Below, piece by piece: positions 36,283-44,949 of a stretch of 64,000 bases of DNA (position 1 is its first letter; the number at the start of each line of letters is the position of its first letter). The DNA is from Microbacterium sp. cf332 (GTDB lineage: Bacteria > Actinomycetota > Actinomycetes > Actinomycetales > Microbacteriaceae), in the NCBI RefSeq assembly GCF_900102175.1, contig NZ_FNKN01000002.1, forward strand, positions 652,029 through 716,028, given 5' to 3'. The translations under genes and the position numbers were made by a program. A model generated the notes under the pieces. It did not search any database. It had not been told where the DNA came from and saw only the letters and a program-made list of their open reading frames with translations.

Positions 36283-38100
36283 TCACTGCAGGGCGGTGAC
36301 GGTGAGCTTGCTCGTGTAGGCACCCGCGGGGGTGCTCGCCGGGATGACGAGCGACAGGTCGGCACCCACGATGGCCGCCGCAGCCGAGGTCGACGAGGCC
36401 AGCACGCGTGATGCGGCGAGCCCCGAGCCGCCGAGGCGCGTCGAGGGCACCGCCGCGCCTTCGGCCACCGAGGCGCCGGCCTCGATGATCTTCGGCGTCC
36501 AGCCGAGGAGATCGGCCGAGAACGTCGCCCCGCCGGCGGAGGTGAAGTCGCCGGCCTGGCCGGAGATGCTCCAGGTGTAGGCCGAGGTGCCGCCGGCGCG
36601 GGTGTCGGTGACGATGATGTTCGTCAGCGAGCCGTTGGCAACGAAGTTGCCGCCCTCCTGCGCCGCCGTTCCCAGGTCGGCGGGCGAGGAGCCGGCGAAG
36701 GCCCAGCCGAACGAGCCGCTCGGCTCGGTGGCTGCCTCGGGGACCTCGACGACGACGTCGTTCGCGCCGGCGAAGCTGATCGGCGTGAACGTCTCGAACG
36801 GCGCGTAGGTGGCACCGCTGCCGGCGTACGTGTACACGCCGTAGTTGCCGGCGAGGAGGTCGCGCGCCTCCGTCGTCGACACGGTCAGTTCGGCGGTGAA
36901 CGTGCCGTCGGCCTTCAGCTCGATGGCGCCGGCCGCAGCGCCGCCCACGGTGGCGTGGCTCTCGGCGGGCAGCGCCCACTTCGTGTCGACGCGCTCACCA
37001 CGAGCCGACGCGGGGGCGCCGGCCGAGGGCTTCCATTCGTCGGCGAACTTGCCGAAGGTGACGTAGGCGCCGACGAACTGTCCCGACAACGGCGGCCGGC
37101 TGCCGGTCGTCGCCGCGCCCGCGGGCAGGAAGCCCGACCCCGTGACGGTGATCGTCTCGCCGGCGCGATCGAGGTCGGCGGTCTTCGACACGCTCACCGC
37201 GGGGCTCTGCGTCGCGGCGGTGTACGAGACGGACAGCGGCGACGCGGGCTTGCGGGCATCGGCGGCGCCGCCCGACGAGTACCAGTAGCTGCCCTGGCCC
37301 GTGAGCACCTGGAAGTCGACGAAGGGCTGCGGGAACGCGCCCGCGTTCGCTCCGGTGGTGACCTGCGGAGTGCCCGAGCCGGTCGTCACGGTTCGACCGA
37401 GGTAGTCGGGCGTGACGGTGAAGCCGTCGCCGTCGACCTCGACACCGGTCAGGGTGGCGATGACGACGTCTTCGGCCGGGCTGAGCTGCTCGAACTTGTC
37501 GGGATCGTCCATCGAGGTGCCGTAGCCGCCCAGGGTCGCGGTGACGATGCCCGTGCCGTCGGCGGCGACGCTGAGGTGGGGGTCCGTGATCCACGAGCGC
37601 GTCATCCCGGAGTAGTAGGCCGAGGTGAACGTCCCCGTCCACTGGATCTCGGCGGTGCCGGCGACCGGGTCGACGACTCCCGTTCCCGCGCCGATCTCCA
37701 CGACGTGACCGGAGTTCAGCCCGTTGCCGGTGGTGATGGTCGTGCCGGCCGCATCCGTCCGCAGGCCCGCGAACGTGGCCGCGGCATAGCTGCCGTCGGC
37801 CTGCTGCTTGAGGATCTCGACGTTGCCTTCCGCCTGCTTCCAGTTCGCGGACGTCACGCGGTCCGAGGCGGACGTCGCGGAGACGATGCCGGCGCTCAGC
37901 AGGTTGTAGGTCCCCGGTGCGAACGCCGCTGCGTTCGACTCGGCGTTGATGCCCCAGTGGAACACGGCATCGGTGATGTTCGTGTCCGCAGCGCTCGCCG
38001 GTGTGACGGCGAGGACGCCGCCCAGCGCGAGCGCGCCCGCGGCGACGGTGGCGGCTATCGGCCGCATCCGTCGTCCGCGACGCACGGTGGAAGATTCCAT
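36283..38100 (-). CDS. HtaA-domain secreted heme-binding protein
   Basis: This 605-residue exported protein has its start at the ATG at 38100, 8 bp after AAGGGA. Signal peptide ends ...ASAA. Residues about 35-280 form an HtaA domain (DAVFHWGINAES, the tyrosine-rich AYYSGMTRSW, GGYGTSMDD, PQPFVDFQVLTGQGSYWY). Ig-like segments follow (VSVSKTADLDRAGETITVTGSGF and a further module). No C-terminal membrane helix or sortase motif is seen, unlike Corynebacterium HtaA. It presumably captures heme outside the membrane and passes it to HmuT. A DtxR-type box lies 81 bp upstream. Confidence 0.85.
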   Translation of the reverse strand: MESSTVRRGRRMRPIAATVAAGALALGGVLAVTPASAADTNITDAVFHWGINAESNAAAFAPGTYNLLSAGIVSATSASDRVTSANWKQAEGNVEILKQQADGSYAAATFAGLRTDAAGTTITTGNGLNSGHVVEIGAGTGVVDPVAGTAEIQWTGTFTSAYYSGMTRSWITDPHLSVAADGTGIVTATLGGYGTSMDDPDKFEQLSPAEDVVIATLTGVEVDGDGFTVTPDYLGRTVTTGSGTPQVTTGANAGAFPQPFVDFQVLTGQGSYWYSSGGAADARKPASPLSVSYTAATQSPAVSVSKTADLDRAGETITVTGSGFLPAGAATTGSRPPLSGQFVGAYVTFGKFADEWKPSAGAPASARGERVDTKWALPAESHATVGGAAAGAIELKADGTFTAELTVSTTEARDLLAGNYGVYTYAGSGATYAPFETFTPISFAGANDVVVEVPEAATEPSGSFGWAFAGSSPADLGTAAQEGGNFVANGSLTNIIVTDTRAGGTSAYTWSISGQAGDFTSAGGATFSADLLGWTPKIIEAGASVAEGAAVPSTRLGGSGLAASRVLASSTSAAAAIVGADLSLVIPASTPAGAYTSKLTVTALQ

Positions 38101-38180
38101 GGTTGATCCCTTCACGTGAGCCTCCCTGCGCGTCACGCGACTTCGGGTGGAGCGCGGCGCGTCCCGACGAATGCGGGTGT

Positions 38181-38199
38181 GTAGGCAAGGCTTACCTAA
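38181..38199 (-). promoter_or_regulatory. DtxR/IdeR iron box controlling the HtaA operon
   Basis: Read on the minus strand it is TTAGGTAAGCCTTGCCTAC, a near-match to the DtxR/IdeR consensus TTAGGTTAGGCTAACCTAA. It predicts repression when iron is plentiful. Confidence 0.85.
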
Positions 38200-38226
38200 T
38201 CACGGTGCGCGTGTAGGGTGCAAGGA

Positions 38227-38245
38227 GTAGGTGAGGCTTGCCTAA
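38227..38245 (+). promoter_or_regulatory. DtxR/IdeR iron box controlling hmuTUV
   Basis: GTAGGTGAGGCTTGCCTAA matches the same consensus and lies 14 bp upstream of the hmuT start. Each divergent unit has its own box, 46 bp apart start to start. Confidence 0.85.
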
Positions 38246-38258
38246 CTCGAAGGAATCC

Positions 38259-39356
38259 ATGAACTCCACGAAATCCCGTGTGCTCGGCGCTCTCGCCGTC
38301 GCCCTGGCCGCGACGCTGGCAGTGACCTCGTGCGATGCGATCACCGCGTCGGGCGAGGGCGTCGCTGCGGTCACGCCGCCACTGGCCGAGGTCACCACCC
38401 TCGACGATCCGAAGGCATGGGAGGGTCCGTCGACGGCGGTCGCCGCTCAGGATGCGGTCGACCCCGTCACCGAGGGCGCGCCGTCGCTGCCGGCGACGGT
38501 CATCGATGCGCAGGGCACCGCCGTGACCGTCACCGACACCTCGCGGATCCTGACCCTCGACATCTACGGCTCGCTGTCGCGGATCGTGTTCGAGCTCGGA
38601 CTGGGCGATTCGGTCGTCGCACGCGACACCTCGAGCGGGTTCGCCGAGGCGGCCGGCCTGCCGGTCGTCACCGAGAACGGTCACGACCTCAACGCCGAGG
38701 CGATCCTCGATGCGGCACCGACGGTCATCCTCACCGACACGAGCCTCGGGCCGTGGGACACCATCCTGCAGATGCGCGACGCCGGCATCCCCGTCGTCGT
38801 GGTCGACTCGCACCGCTCGCTCGACAACATCGACGAACTCGTGCAGCAGGTCGCAGGTGCCCTCGGTGTGCCGGAGCGCGGTGTGCAGCTCGCGGAGCGG
38901 ACGACCGCGGAGGTCGAAGCGAAGATCGCCCAGATCGCTGCCGTCGCACCGGCCGATCCGACGCGCAAGCTGCGCATGATGTTCCTCTACGCCCGAGGGC
39001 AGTCGGGGGTGTACTACCTGTTCGGGGACGAGTCGGGCGCCGACAGTCTCATCGAGGCGCTCGGCGGGATCGACGTCGCGGGCGAGATCGGCTGGCAGGG
39101 GATGCGGCCGGTCACGGATGAGGCGCTGGTCGATGCGAACCCCGACCTGCTCATCATGATGACGAAGGGCCTCGAGTCCGTCGGCGGTGTGGACGGGTTG
39201 ACGGAGCACCTTCCGGCCATCGCGCAGACGAACGCAGGCCGTCACCGACGGATCGTCGACATGTCGGACACGACGGTCCTGAGCTTCGGCCCTGCGGCCG
39301 CCAGCGTGCTGGACGCGCTCGCCGTCGCGGTCTACGCGCCGGAGGCCACGCGATGA
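38259..39356 (+). CDS. hmuT: Heme ABC transporter substrate-binding lipoprotein
   Basis: This 365-residue lipoprotein has a GAAGGA ribosome site 6 bp before the ATG at 38259. Lipobox AVTSCD. The mature part is a class III (BtuF/FhuD/HmuT) binding fold with the family phrases SRILTLDIYGSLSRIVFELGLGD, LNAEAILDAAPTVILTDT, VDSHRSLDNIDELVQQVAGALG. It takes heme from the HtaA surface proteins and delivers it to HmuU. ATGA overlap with hmuU. A siderophore ligand is less likely because of the HtaA neighbours. Confidence 0.9.
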   Translation: MNSTKSRVLGALAVALAATLAVTSCDAITASGEGVAAVTPPLAEVTTLDDPKAWEGPSTAVAAQDAVDPVTEGAPSLPATVIDAQGTAVTVTDTSRILTLDIYGSLSRIVFELGLGDSVVARDTSSGFAEAAGLPVVTENGHDLNAEAILDAAPTVILTDTSLGPWDTILQMRDAGIPVVVVDSHRSLDNIDELVQQVAGALGVPERGVQLAERTTAEVEAKIAQIAAVAPADPTRKLRMMFLYARGQSGVYYLFGDESGADSLIEALGGIDVAGEIGWQGMRPVTDEALVDANPDLLIMMTKGLESVGGVDGLTEHLPAIAQTNAGRHRRIVDMSDTTVLSFGPAAASVLDALAVAVYAPEATR

Positions 39357-40543
39357 ATGCAGCCCTGCCGGCACCGGCCGCCGACCTGCGATCCGCGGCA
39401 CCCGCGAGACCCGAGACCGCTTCGGATGCACCTCCGTCGGACTCGTCGCGATCGCGCGTGCCCGGTCGACGCACCCCGATCCTCGTGACGGCCGTGTTCT
39501 GCGGCTTGTCCGTCGCGCTCGTCGTGCTCGCCGTGGTGTCGGCGGGCAGCGGGCAGCTCGCCATCCCGCCCGATCAAGTGGTGGGAGCCTTCGCCCGCGC
39601 GTGGAACGACGGGGTCGCGGCCATCGGCCTGCCGGCGCTCGCCGTGCCGGCGGGCGCGCCCATGGCGCACGTGAACGGCGAGGCGACGCTCTGGCTGATC
39701 CGCATGCCCCGGCTGATCATGGCGGTACTCGTGGGGGCCGCTCTCGCGACGGCCGGGGCCGTGATGCAGGGCATCTTCCGCAATCCGCTCGCGGAGCCGG
39801 GCATCATCGGCATCTCGTCGGGCGCAGCGGTGGGCGCCGCTGCCGCGATCGTGTTCGGGTTGTCCTTCGCCGGGCCGCTCACGTTGCCCCTGCTCGCCTT
39901 CGCGGGCGGGCTCGCGGCCACCGTGATCGTGTACTCCTCGGCCCGCGCCGATGGCCGGACCGAAGTGGTGACCCTCGTCCTCACCGGAATCGCCGTCAAC
40001 GCCGTCGGCGGAGCCGCCATCGCGCTGTTCACCTACCTCGGCTCGACGCAGGAGCGCGAGCAGATCGTCTTCTGGCAGCTCGGTTCGCTCAACGGCACCC
40101 GCTGGCCCGACCTCGCCGTCGTCGCTCCTCTCACCGCTCTCGGCATCGTGGCATGCCTCTTCTTCGCCGGCAGCCTCGACCTGCTCGCCCTCGGGGAGCG
40201 CCAGGCGGAGCACCTGGGCGTGCGGGTCGAGCTCCTCCGGGTCGTCGCCATCGTCGTCATCGCCCTCCTCACCTGCGCCGCCGTCGCCTTCGTCGGGGTG
40301 ATCGGCTTCGTGGGCCTCGTCGTGCCGCACCTCATGCGCATGGTGCTCGGCCCGGCGCACCGGCTGCTCCTGCCGGCCTGCGCGCTCGGCGGAGCGGTGC
40401 TGCTGCTGGCGGCCGACCTCATCGCGCGGACGGCGGTGCCCGGGTCCGAGCTGCCCATCGGGATGCTCACGGCCCTCATCGGCGGTCCGTTCTTCTTCTG
40501 GCTGCTGCGGCGCACCCGCCGTCGCTCCGGAGGATGGGGATGA
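39353..40543 (+). CDS. hmuU: Heme ABC transporter permease (FecCD family)
   Basis: This 396-residue FecCD/BtuC-type permease has about ten helices and an unusually long N-terminal cytosolic tail (about 45 residues rich in Ala/Pro/Ser). Family motifs are [35 protein letters not shown] (from about residue 120), [17 protein letters not shown] and the late [21 protein letters not shown]. Coupled by ATGA overlap to hmuT and hmuV. Confidence 0.92.
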   Translation: MNAALPAPAADLRSAAPARPETASDAPPSDSSRSRVPGRRTPILVTAVFCGLSVALVVLAVVSAGSGQLAIPPDQVVGAFARAWNDGVAAIGLPALAVPAGAPMAHVNGEATLWLIRMPRLIMAVLVGAALATAGAVMQGIFRNPLAEPGIIGISSGAAVGAAAAIVFGLSFAGPLTLPLLAFAGGLAATVIVYSSARADGRTEVVTLVLTGIAVNAVGGAAIALFTYLGSTQEREQIVFWQLGSLNGTRWPDLAVVAPLTALGIVACLFFAGSLDLLALGERQAEHLGVRVELLRVVAIVVIALLTCAAVAFVGVIGFVGLVVPHLMRMVLGPAHRLLLPACALGGAVLLLAADLIARTAVPGSELPIGMLTALIGGPFFFWLLRRTRRRSGGWG

Positions 40544-41394
40544 ACGCCGTGCTCCGTGCCCGCGGGATATCGGTGCAGATGGCCGGGCGTCGCGTTCTCG
40601 ACGGCATCGACCTCGACCTGCGCGCGGGCGAGATGCTCGTGCTCGTCGGTCCGAACGGTGCGGGCAAGTCGACTCTCCTCGCCGTTCTGGCAGGAGACCG
40701 CGCTCCGGTCTCGGGGTCGGTCGAGCTCGACGGTGCGACGCTCGAGTCGTGGCCGGTCGCCGAACGCGCTCGGCGGCGATCGGTGCTGATGCAGAGCAAC
40801 GAGGTGTCGTTCCCCTTCGTGGCCGGCGACGTCGTGCGCATGGGCCGGGCGCCCTGGCGTCGGCGCCCCGAGGCCGACCGCGACGATGCGGCCGTCGCGG
40901 AGGCGATCGCTGCGGGCGAGGTCGAGCGGTTCGCCGCTCGACCGGTGACGGGGCTGTCGGGCGGTGAGCGGGCGCGGGTCGCGTTCGCCCGCGCCTACGC
41001 CCAGGAGTGCCGCATCGCCCTCCTCGACGAGCCGACCGCCAGCCTCGACATCCGGCACCAGCATCGCGTGCTCGATCGCACGCGGCGACGGGCGGAGGCG
41101 GGTGGGGCCGCGATCGTGGTGCTGCACGACCTCGGGCTCGCGGCGGCCTACGGCGATCGGGTCGCGCTGCTCGATGGCGGTCGTCTCGCCGCCGTCGGCA
41201 CACCGCGCGACGTGTTCGACCCCGAGCTGCTGAGCCGCGTCTACCGGCATCCGATCGACGTCGTCGAGGGGCCGCGCGGAAGCCTCATCGTGCTCGCCGA
41301 CAGCCGCCCGGGCGACGCCGCGGCCGCCGGTCGCTCGCGTGCCACCGACCCCGCCGGCACCGAGCCGGCCCCGACCGAGGAACGGATCGCATGA
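40540..41394 (+). CDS. hmuV: Heme ABC transporter ATP-binding protein
   Basis: This 284-residue ATPase has Walker A GPNGAGKST, Q-loop LMQSNEVSFPF, signature LSGGERARVAFARA, Walker B RIALLDEPTASLD and H-loop VVLHDLGLA. GGAGG at 40528-40532 is correctly spaced for the ATG at 40540 and too close for the in-frame ATG at 40534, so 40540 is preferred. A C-terminal tail of about 30 residues is low complexity. Confidence 0.92.
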   Translation: MNAVLRARGISVQMAGRRVLDGIDLDLRAGEMLVLVGPNGAGKSTLLAVLAGDRAPVSGSVELDGATLESWPVAERARRRSVLMQSNEVSFPFVAGDVVRMGRAPWRRRPEADRDDAAVAEAIAAGEVERFAARPVTGLSGGERARVAFARAYAQECRIALLDEPTASLDIRHQHRVLDRTRRRAEAGGAAIVVLHDLGLAAAYGDRVALLDGGRLAAVGTPRDVFDPELLSRVYRHPIDVVEGPRGSLIVLADSRPGDAAAAGRSRATDPAGTEPAPTEERIA

Positions 41395-42542
41395 ACACCC
41401 GCCAACGCCTCGCCGCAGCAGTCGCGGCAACCGTCGTCGCCACCGCGGCCGGCATGTCAGCGGCACCGGCCGCATGGGCCGCGGCATCGGTCTCCGTCGC
41501 CACCGGCGACGGAGACGGGCGGGTGTCGGCCGACACCGCCACCGCGGTCACCGTCTCGGGCTCGGGCTTCCAAGCCATCCCCGGCGGCTTCGGCGGGATC
41601 TACGTTCTCATCGGCTGGGTCGACGACCCCGCGGGCGGCTCGTGGGCCCCGAGCGTGGGCGGCGTCGTCGGTGAGGATTATCGCTACATCCCCGACGTCG
41701 AGGCGGCCGACAACAACGGGTTCCAACGGTTCATCGCGTTCGCCGGCAGCCAGACCGAGAGCTCGGCCAACGGAGTGCTCGCCGCCGACGGCTCGTGGTC
41801 CATCGACATGGTCGTGCCGGGCGCGGTGTTCGAGAGCCGCGACCGTGACGGGAACGTCACGGCGGTCGACTGCCGTGAGCTGACCTGCGGCATCATCACG
41901 ATCGGCGCCCACGGGGTCAAGAACGCGAACAACGAGACCTTCACCCCGCTCGACTTCTCGGCGGCCGCCGAGGCGCCCGCAGCCGAGAGCGCCGACGCGG
42001 CGCCGGCCGGGGGCGCCGTCGCGGGCGCCGTGCGGGTCGGGCTCGCATCGCAGACCGTCGACGCCGGTACCTCCATCGTCTTCACGGGACAGGGGTTCAC
42101 CCCGGGCGAGCAGGTCGTCGCATCCCTCGACGGCGGCCTGGCCGCCGTCGGGCCCCTCACCGCGGGGTCGCAGGGCGAGGTCGCCGCGGCGCTGCCGGTA
42201 CCCCGCGACATCCGCGACGGCACGCACCTCGTCACCCTTCGCGGCGCCGGTTCGGGCGCCGTCGCCGAGGCCGAGGTGACGGTGTCGGGCGGGACGGTGG
42301 CGGATGCCGCCGCAGCGACCAGCTCGGGGCAGACGCCGCCCTGGGCGTGGGTGGTGCTGCTGGTGTCGCTGACGGCCTCGGTGCTGCTGATCATCGCCAG
42401 CCTCATCACCGCGATCGTGCGGGCTCGCGCGCGACGTCGAGCCCGGCGCGCGACGGAGACCGCCTCCGCGCCACCCGCGTCTGACGGCGGCGTCGAGACT
42501 CGTCCCCGCGCCGTCACCGCGCCGGCCGGAGCGGTGCGATGA
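41391..42542 (+). CDS. Exported Ig-like membrane-anchored protein of the heme locus
   Basis: This 383-residue protein is not of a known enzyme class. It has a signal peptide to about residue 31 (APAAWA), then two beta-rich segments: about 33-195 (ATAVTVSGSGFQAIPGGFGGIYVLIGW, two cysteines in DCRELTCG that may form a disulfide) and about 210-300 (TSIVFTGQGFTPGEQVVASLDGG, IPT/Ig-like). A membrane helix (WVVLLVSLTASVLLIIASLI) and an arginine-rich tail follow. It is coupled to hmuV and to the next HtaA gene by ATGA overlaps, so a surface role in heme capture is likely. It lacks the HtaA tryptophan motif. Confidence 0.75.
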   Translation: MNTRQRLAAAVAATVVATAAGMSAAPAAWAAASVSVATGDGDGRVSADTATAVTVSGSGFQAIPGGFGGIYVLIGWVDDPAGGSWAPSVGGVVGEDYRYIPDVEAADNNGFQRFIAFAGSQTESSANGVLAADGSWSIDMVVPGAVFESRDRDGNVTAVDCRELTCGIITIGAHGVKNANNETFTPLDFSAAAEAPAAESADAAPAGGAVAGAVRVGLASQTVDAGTSIVFTGQGFTPGEQVVASLDGGLAAVGPLTAGSQGEVAAALPVPRDIRDGTHLVTLRGAGSGAVAEAEVTVSGGTVADAAAATSSGQTPPWAWVVLLVSLTASVLLIIASLITAIVRARARRRARRATETASAPPASDGGVETRPRAVTAPAGAVR

Positions 42543-43792
42543 GCCGCAGGTCGGGGCGCCGGGGAGCGTGGCGCGCGACCGGTCGCATCCTCGCCGCGGC
42601 CGTGCTCGCCTGGGGGCTCGCGACGGCGCCGTCCGCGGCACTCGCCGACGGTCCCGACGACGTCATCGTCACGATCCCCGAGACCGACGCCAACGGGGGG
42701 CCGACCACTCCCCCCGGCAGCGACGGCCGGATCACCAACGCGCAGCTGAGATGGGGCCTCAACGCCGAGTCGGGCGGCGGGGCGTTCGCCGGCGGGTGCA
42801 ACTTCCTCAGCGCGGGGCGAGCCGGTGACAGCGGCTCGGCGCGCGTCTGGTCGGCGTCCGACGGTCTCTACCGCGCGGCCGACGGTGCGGTCCGTATCGA
42901 GAAGCCCACGGCGGACGGCGGCTGGACCGCCGCATCGTGGGAGACCAAATGCCTCGACCCCGCGGGCGCGACCGTCACGACGGCGTCCACGTCGATGACG
43001 ACCGGCAATCAGGTCGTCATCGACGGCGGCACGGGCAGCCGGACGGGCGGGGGGCTGGAGATCCGCTGGTCGGGCTCGTTCACCGTCGTCTTCTACGGCG
43101 GCATGACGTATTGGAGCGTCACCGACCCCGTGCTCTCGCTCGATGCTTCCGGCGCGGGGCGGCTCACCGGCACTGCCAGCGGGTATGGCACGTCGATGGA
43201 CGACATGACGAAGTGGGAGCCGATCGCCGAGACCACCGTCGTGCTGGCCGACATCACGGGCGCGGCGGGCGAACGCGGCTTCTCCGCGGCGCCCGCGTAT
43301 CTCGGCGTCGCCACCGTAGGGGCGGGGCAGGTCGAGCGGACCCCCCGGAACGCGGCGGTGTGGGGATCGTTCCCGCAGTCCTTCGTCGACTTCCATCGGC
43401 TGACCGGGCAGCAGGGCTACTGGCTCACGACCAACGGTGTCCGGGATGCCGCCAAGCCGGCGTCTCCGCTCACCGTCAGCTACGACGCCGCGTCGCCCGT
43501 CGCCGTTCCGCCACCCGCCGCGGGTGGCGCGGGCGCGACCGGTGGCGCGACACCGTCGAACCCGATCAGGCTCCCGTCATCGGCGGCCGAGGTCGCGTCG
43601 GACGTCCCGTCGTTCATCGCTGCGAACGCGCCGCTGACCGTGATGCCGCAGCCGCTCGGACTCGTCCCCGATGCCGCCGCGGCGATCTCGCCGCTCGTGC
43701 TGCCCCTGCTCGCGTCGGGGTCGGCTCTCGGCCTCGCCGCCATCGCGGTGCTCAGCATGATGCAGCGGCTGCCGTGGCAGCGGGCGCCCTGA
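42539..43792 (+). CDS. HtaA-domain protein with C-terminal membrane anchor
   Basis: This 417-residue exported protein has a signal peptide to about 36, a short linker and one HtaA domain over residues about 60-320 (AQLRWGLNAES, VFYGGMTYWSVTDPVLSL, SGYGTSMDDMTKW, PQSFVDFHRLTGQQGYWL). It is clearly paralogous to the secreted HtaA protein at 36283-38100. A proline/alanine linker and a C-terminal helix (ISPLVLPLLASGSALGLAAIAVL) anchor it. It has cysteines in GGCNFLS and ETKCLD that the other paralogue lacks. Final gene of the hmu operon. Confidence 0.86.
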   Translation: MSRRSGRRGAWRATGRILAAAVLAWGLATAPSAALADGPDDVIVTIPETDANGGPTTPPGSDGRITNAQLRWGLNAESGGGAFAGGCNFLSAGRAGDSGSARVWSASDGLYRAADGAVRIEKPTADGGWTAASWETKCLDPAGATVTTASTSMTTGNQVVIDGGTGSRTGGGLEIRWSGSFTVVFYGGMTYWSVTDPVLSLDASGAGRLTGTASGYGTSMDDMTKWEPIAETTVVLADITGAAGERGFSAAPAYLGVATVGAGQVERTPRNAAVWGSFPQSFVDFHRLTGQQGYWLTTNGVRDAAKPASPLTVSYDAASPVAVPPPAAGGAGATGGATPSNPIRLPSSAAEVASDVPSFIAANAPLTVMPQPLGLVPDAAAAISPLVLPLLASGSALGLAAIAVLSMMQRLPWQRAP

Positions 43793-43871
43793 CGACGCGT
43801 CTCCCACCGTCGCGGCGACGTCGCGCGAAGAGAACCTCGGGAGGCGCCGCGTACGGTTCCTCCCGGGAAGC

Positions 43872-43899
43872 GCACCGCCCGGGATCACCCGGGCGGTGC
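43872..43899. terminator. Perfect 12-bp hairpin after the heme operon
   Basis: GCACCGCCCGGG-ATCA-CCCGGGCGGTGC. There is no T-tract, but actinobacterial terminators often lack one. It lies 79 bp after the htaA-like stop and 12 bp before the next gene, so it separates the two units. Confidence 0.65.
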
Positions 43900-43911
43900 G
43901 ACAATAGGTGC

Positions 43912-44232
43912 ATGAACGAGGAGATCACCGAGCGGGTCGAGTCGGCGCGAGTGCGTCGCGTCCCCAAGTACAGCGTGTTCCTCCTGTTGGGGGCCGCGGT
44001 CGGCATCATCCTGTCGCTCGCCCTCACGTTCGGCATCCCCGACGAGGGAGTCAGCACGAGCACCGGGCTGGAGTACTCCGCCGGTCAGGTCTTCGGGTTC
44101 GTCGCGCTCGGCGCGATCCCCATCGGCATGGCCGCCGGCGGTGTCGTCGCTCTCATCCTCGACCGGGCGGCGCGACGCCGCAGCCGTGAGGTGCGCATCC
44201 TCCACGAGCGCGTGCGCTCGGTCGACGTCTGA
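43912..44232 (+). CDS. Small two-helix membrane protein, unknown function
   Basis: This 106-residue protein has a basic N-terminus (VESARVRRVPKYS), a first helix at about 22-43 (VFLLLGAAVGIILSLALTFGI), a loop and a second helix at about 60-85 (VFGFVALGAIPIGMAAGGVVALIL), then a basic C-terminal tail. It looks like a conserved actinobacterial hypothetical. No catalytic motif. The ATG at 43912 follows the hairpin by only 12 bp, so it may be translated from a nearly leaderless message. Confidence 0.75.
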   Translation: MNEEITERVESARVRRVPKYSVFLLLGAAVGIILSLALTFGIPDEGVSTSTGLEYSAGQVFGFVALGAIPIGMAAGGVVALILDRAARRRSREVRILHERVRSVDV

Positions 44233-44254
44233 CACTGCCGCCGAGCGTTCGAGA

Positions 44255-44866
44255 TCAGGCGATCTCGGCGATGATCGGCGCGATCGCGGTGTCGAACGCG
44301 ACCACGTCGCTGCGCAGCCCGTCGGTGACGGCGATCGTGAGCGACCCGATCCACCAGACCCCGCGCTGCGTGAGCGGCAGCACCTGCACGTTGAGTTCGA
44401 ACGAGTGCGCGCGCCGGCCGATGCGGCGCTCGTGCTGCGCCAGCGCACCCGCGTAGGCACGGTACGCGACGGCGCCCGAACCGGAGCTGCGCGCGTTGTA
44501 CCGGGCGTGGATGTCGCGGGCGAACGCGACCGCCTCGGCCGCATGGGGGAGCATCTCGCGCTCGAGCCGCTCGAAGCCCTCGGTCGGCAGGGCCACGAGG
44601 GTGTCGAAACCGTCGACGAGGTCGAGCGGCACGGGTGATGGGTGCGCGAGGGGTTCCACGGTCATCGCCCAGTACGCGCGCCACTGCCGTTCGAGCTCGG
44701 CCTGCGCGTCATCGTCGCGCACGGGCGGCGTCGCCTCGAGTCCGCGCAGGTGCGGCAGCTCCTCGGGGGAGCGGATGCCGAGCACCTGGCGCAGGTAGAG
44801 CGCGACGACGATGGCGGGAGCGGCATCCTCCCGCACCACCCACTCGGGAGTCCTCGCCGCGTTCAT
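44255..44866 (-). CDS. Hypothetical protein, 203 residues
   Basis: I do not recognise the family. The protein is soluble and mixed, with conserved-looking segments EWVVREDAAPAIVVALYLRQVLG (N-terminal), WRAYWAMTVEPL and FELNVQVLPLTQRGVWWIGSLTIAVTDGL (C-terminal). Codon usage and GC bias are those of a real gene. On its strand TAAACT lies 6 bp upstream of the ATG, which fits a -10 box for a leaderless transcript. It follows the PTS gene but is separated from it by a strong hairpin. Confidence 0.75.
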   Translation of the reverse strand: MNAARTPEWVVREDAAPAIVVALYLRQVLGIRSPEELPHLRGLEATPPVRDDDAQAELERQWRAYWAMTVEPLAHPSPVPLDLVDGFDTLVALPTEGFERLEREMLPHAAEAVAFARDIHARYNARSSGSGAVAYRAYAGALAQHERRIGRRAHSFELNVQVLPLTQRGVWWIGSLTIAVTDGLRSDVVAFDTAIAPIIAEIA

Positions 44867-44900
44867 GGCGCCAGTTTAAAGCTGAGCGAGGGTCGGGCGG

Positions 44901-44931
44901 CCGGTGCCGCGGCGGTGATCCGCGGCACCGG
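44901..44931 (-). terminator. 12-bp hairpin terminator after the PTS gene
   Basis: CCGGTGCCGCGG (44901-44912) pairs perfectly with CCGCGGCACCGG (44920-44931) across a 7-base loop. It begins 19 bp after the PTS stop on the transcribed strand. No U-tract. Confidence 0.7.
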
Positions 44932-44949
44932 CGCCCGCTGGAGCCGCCG

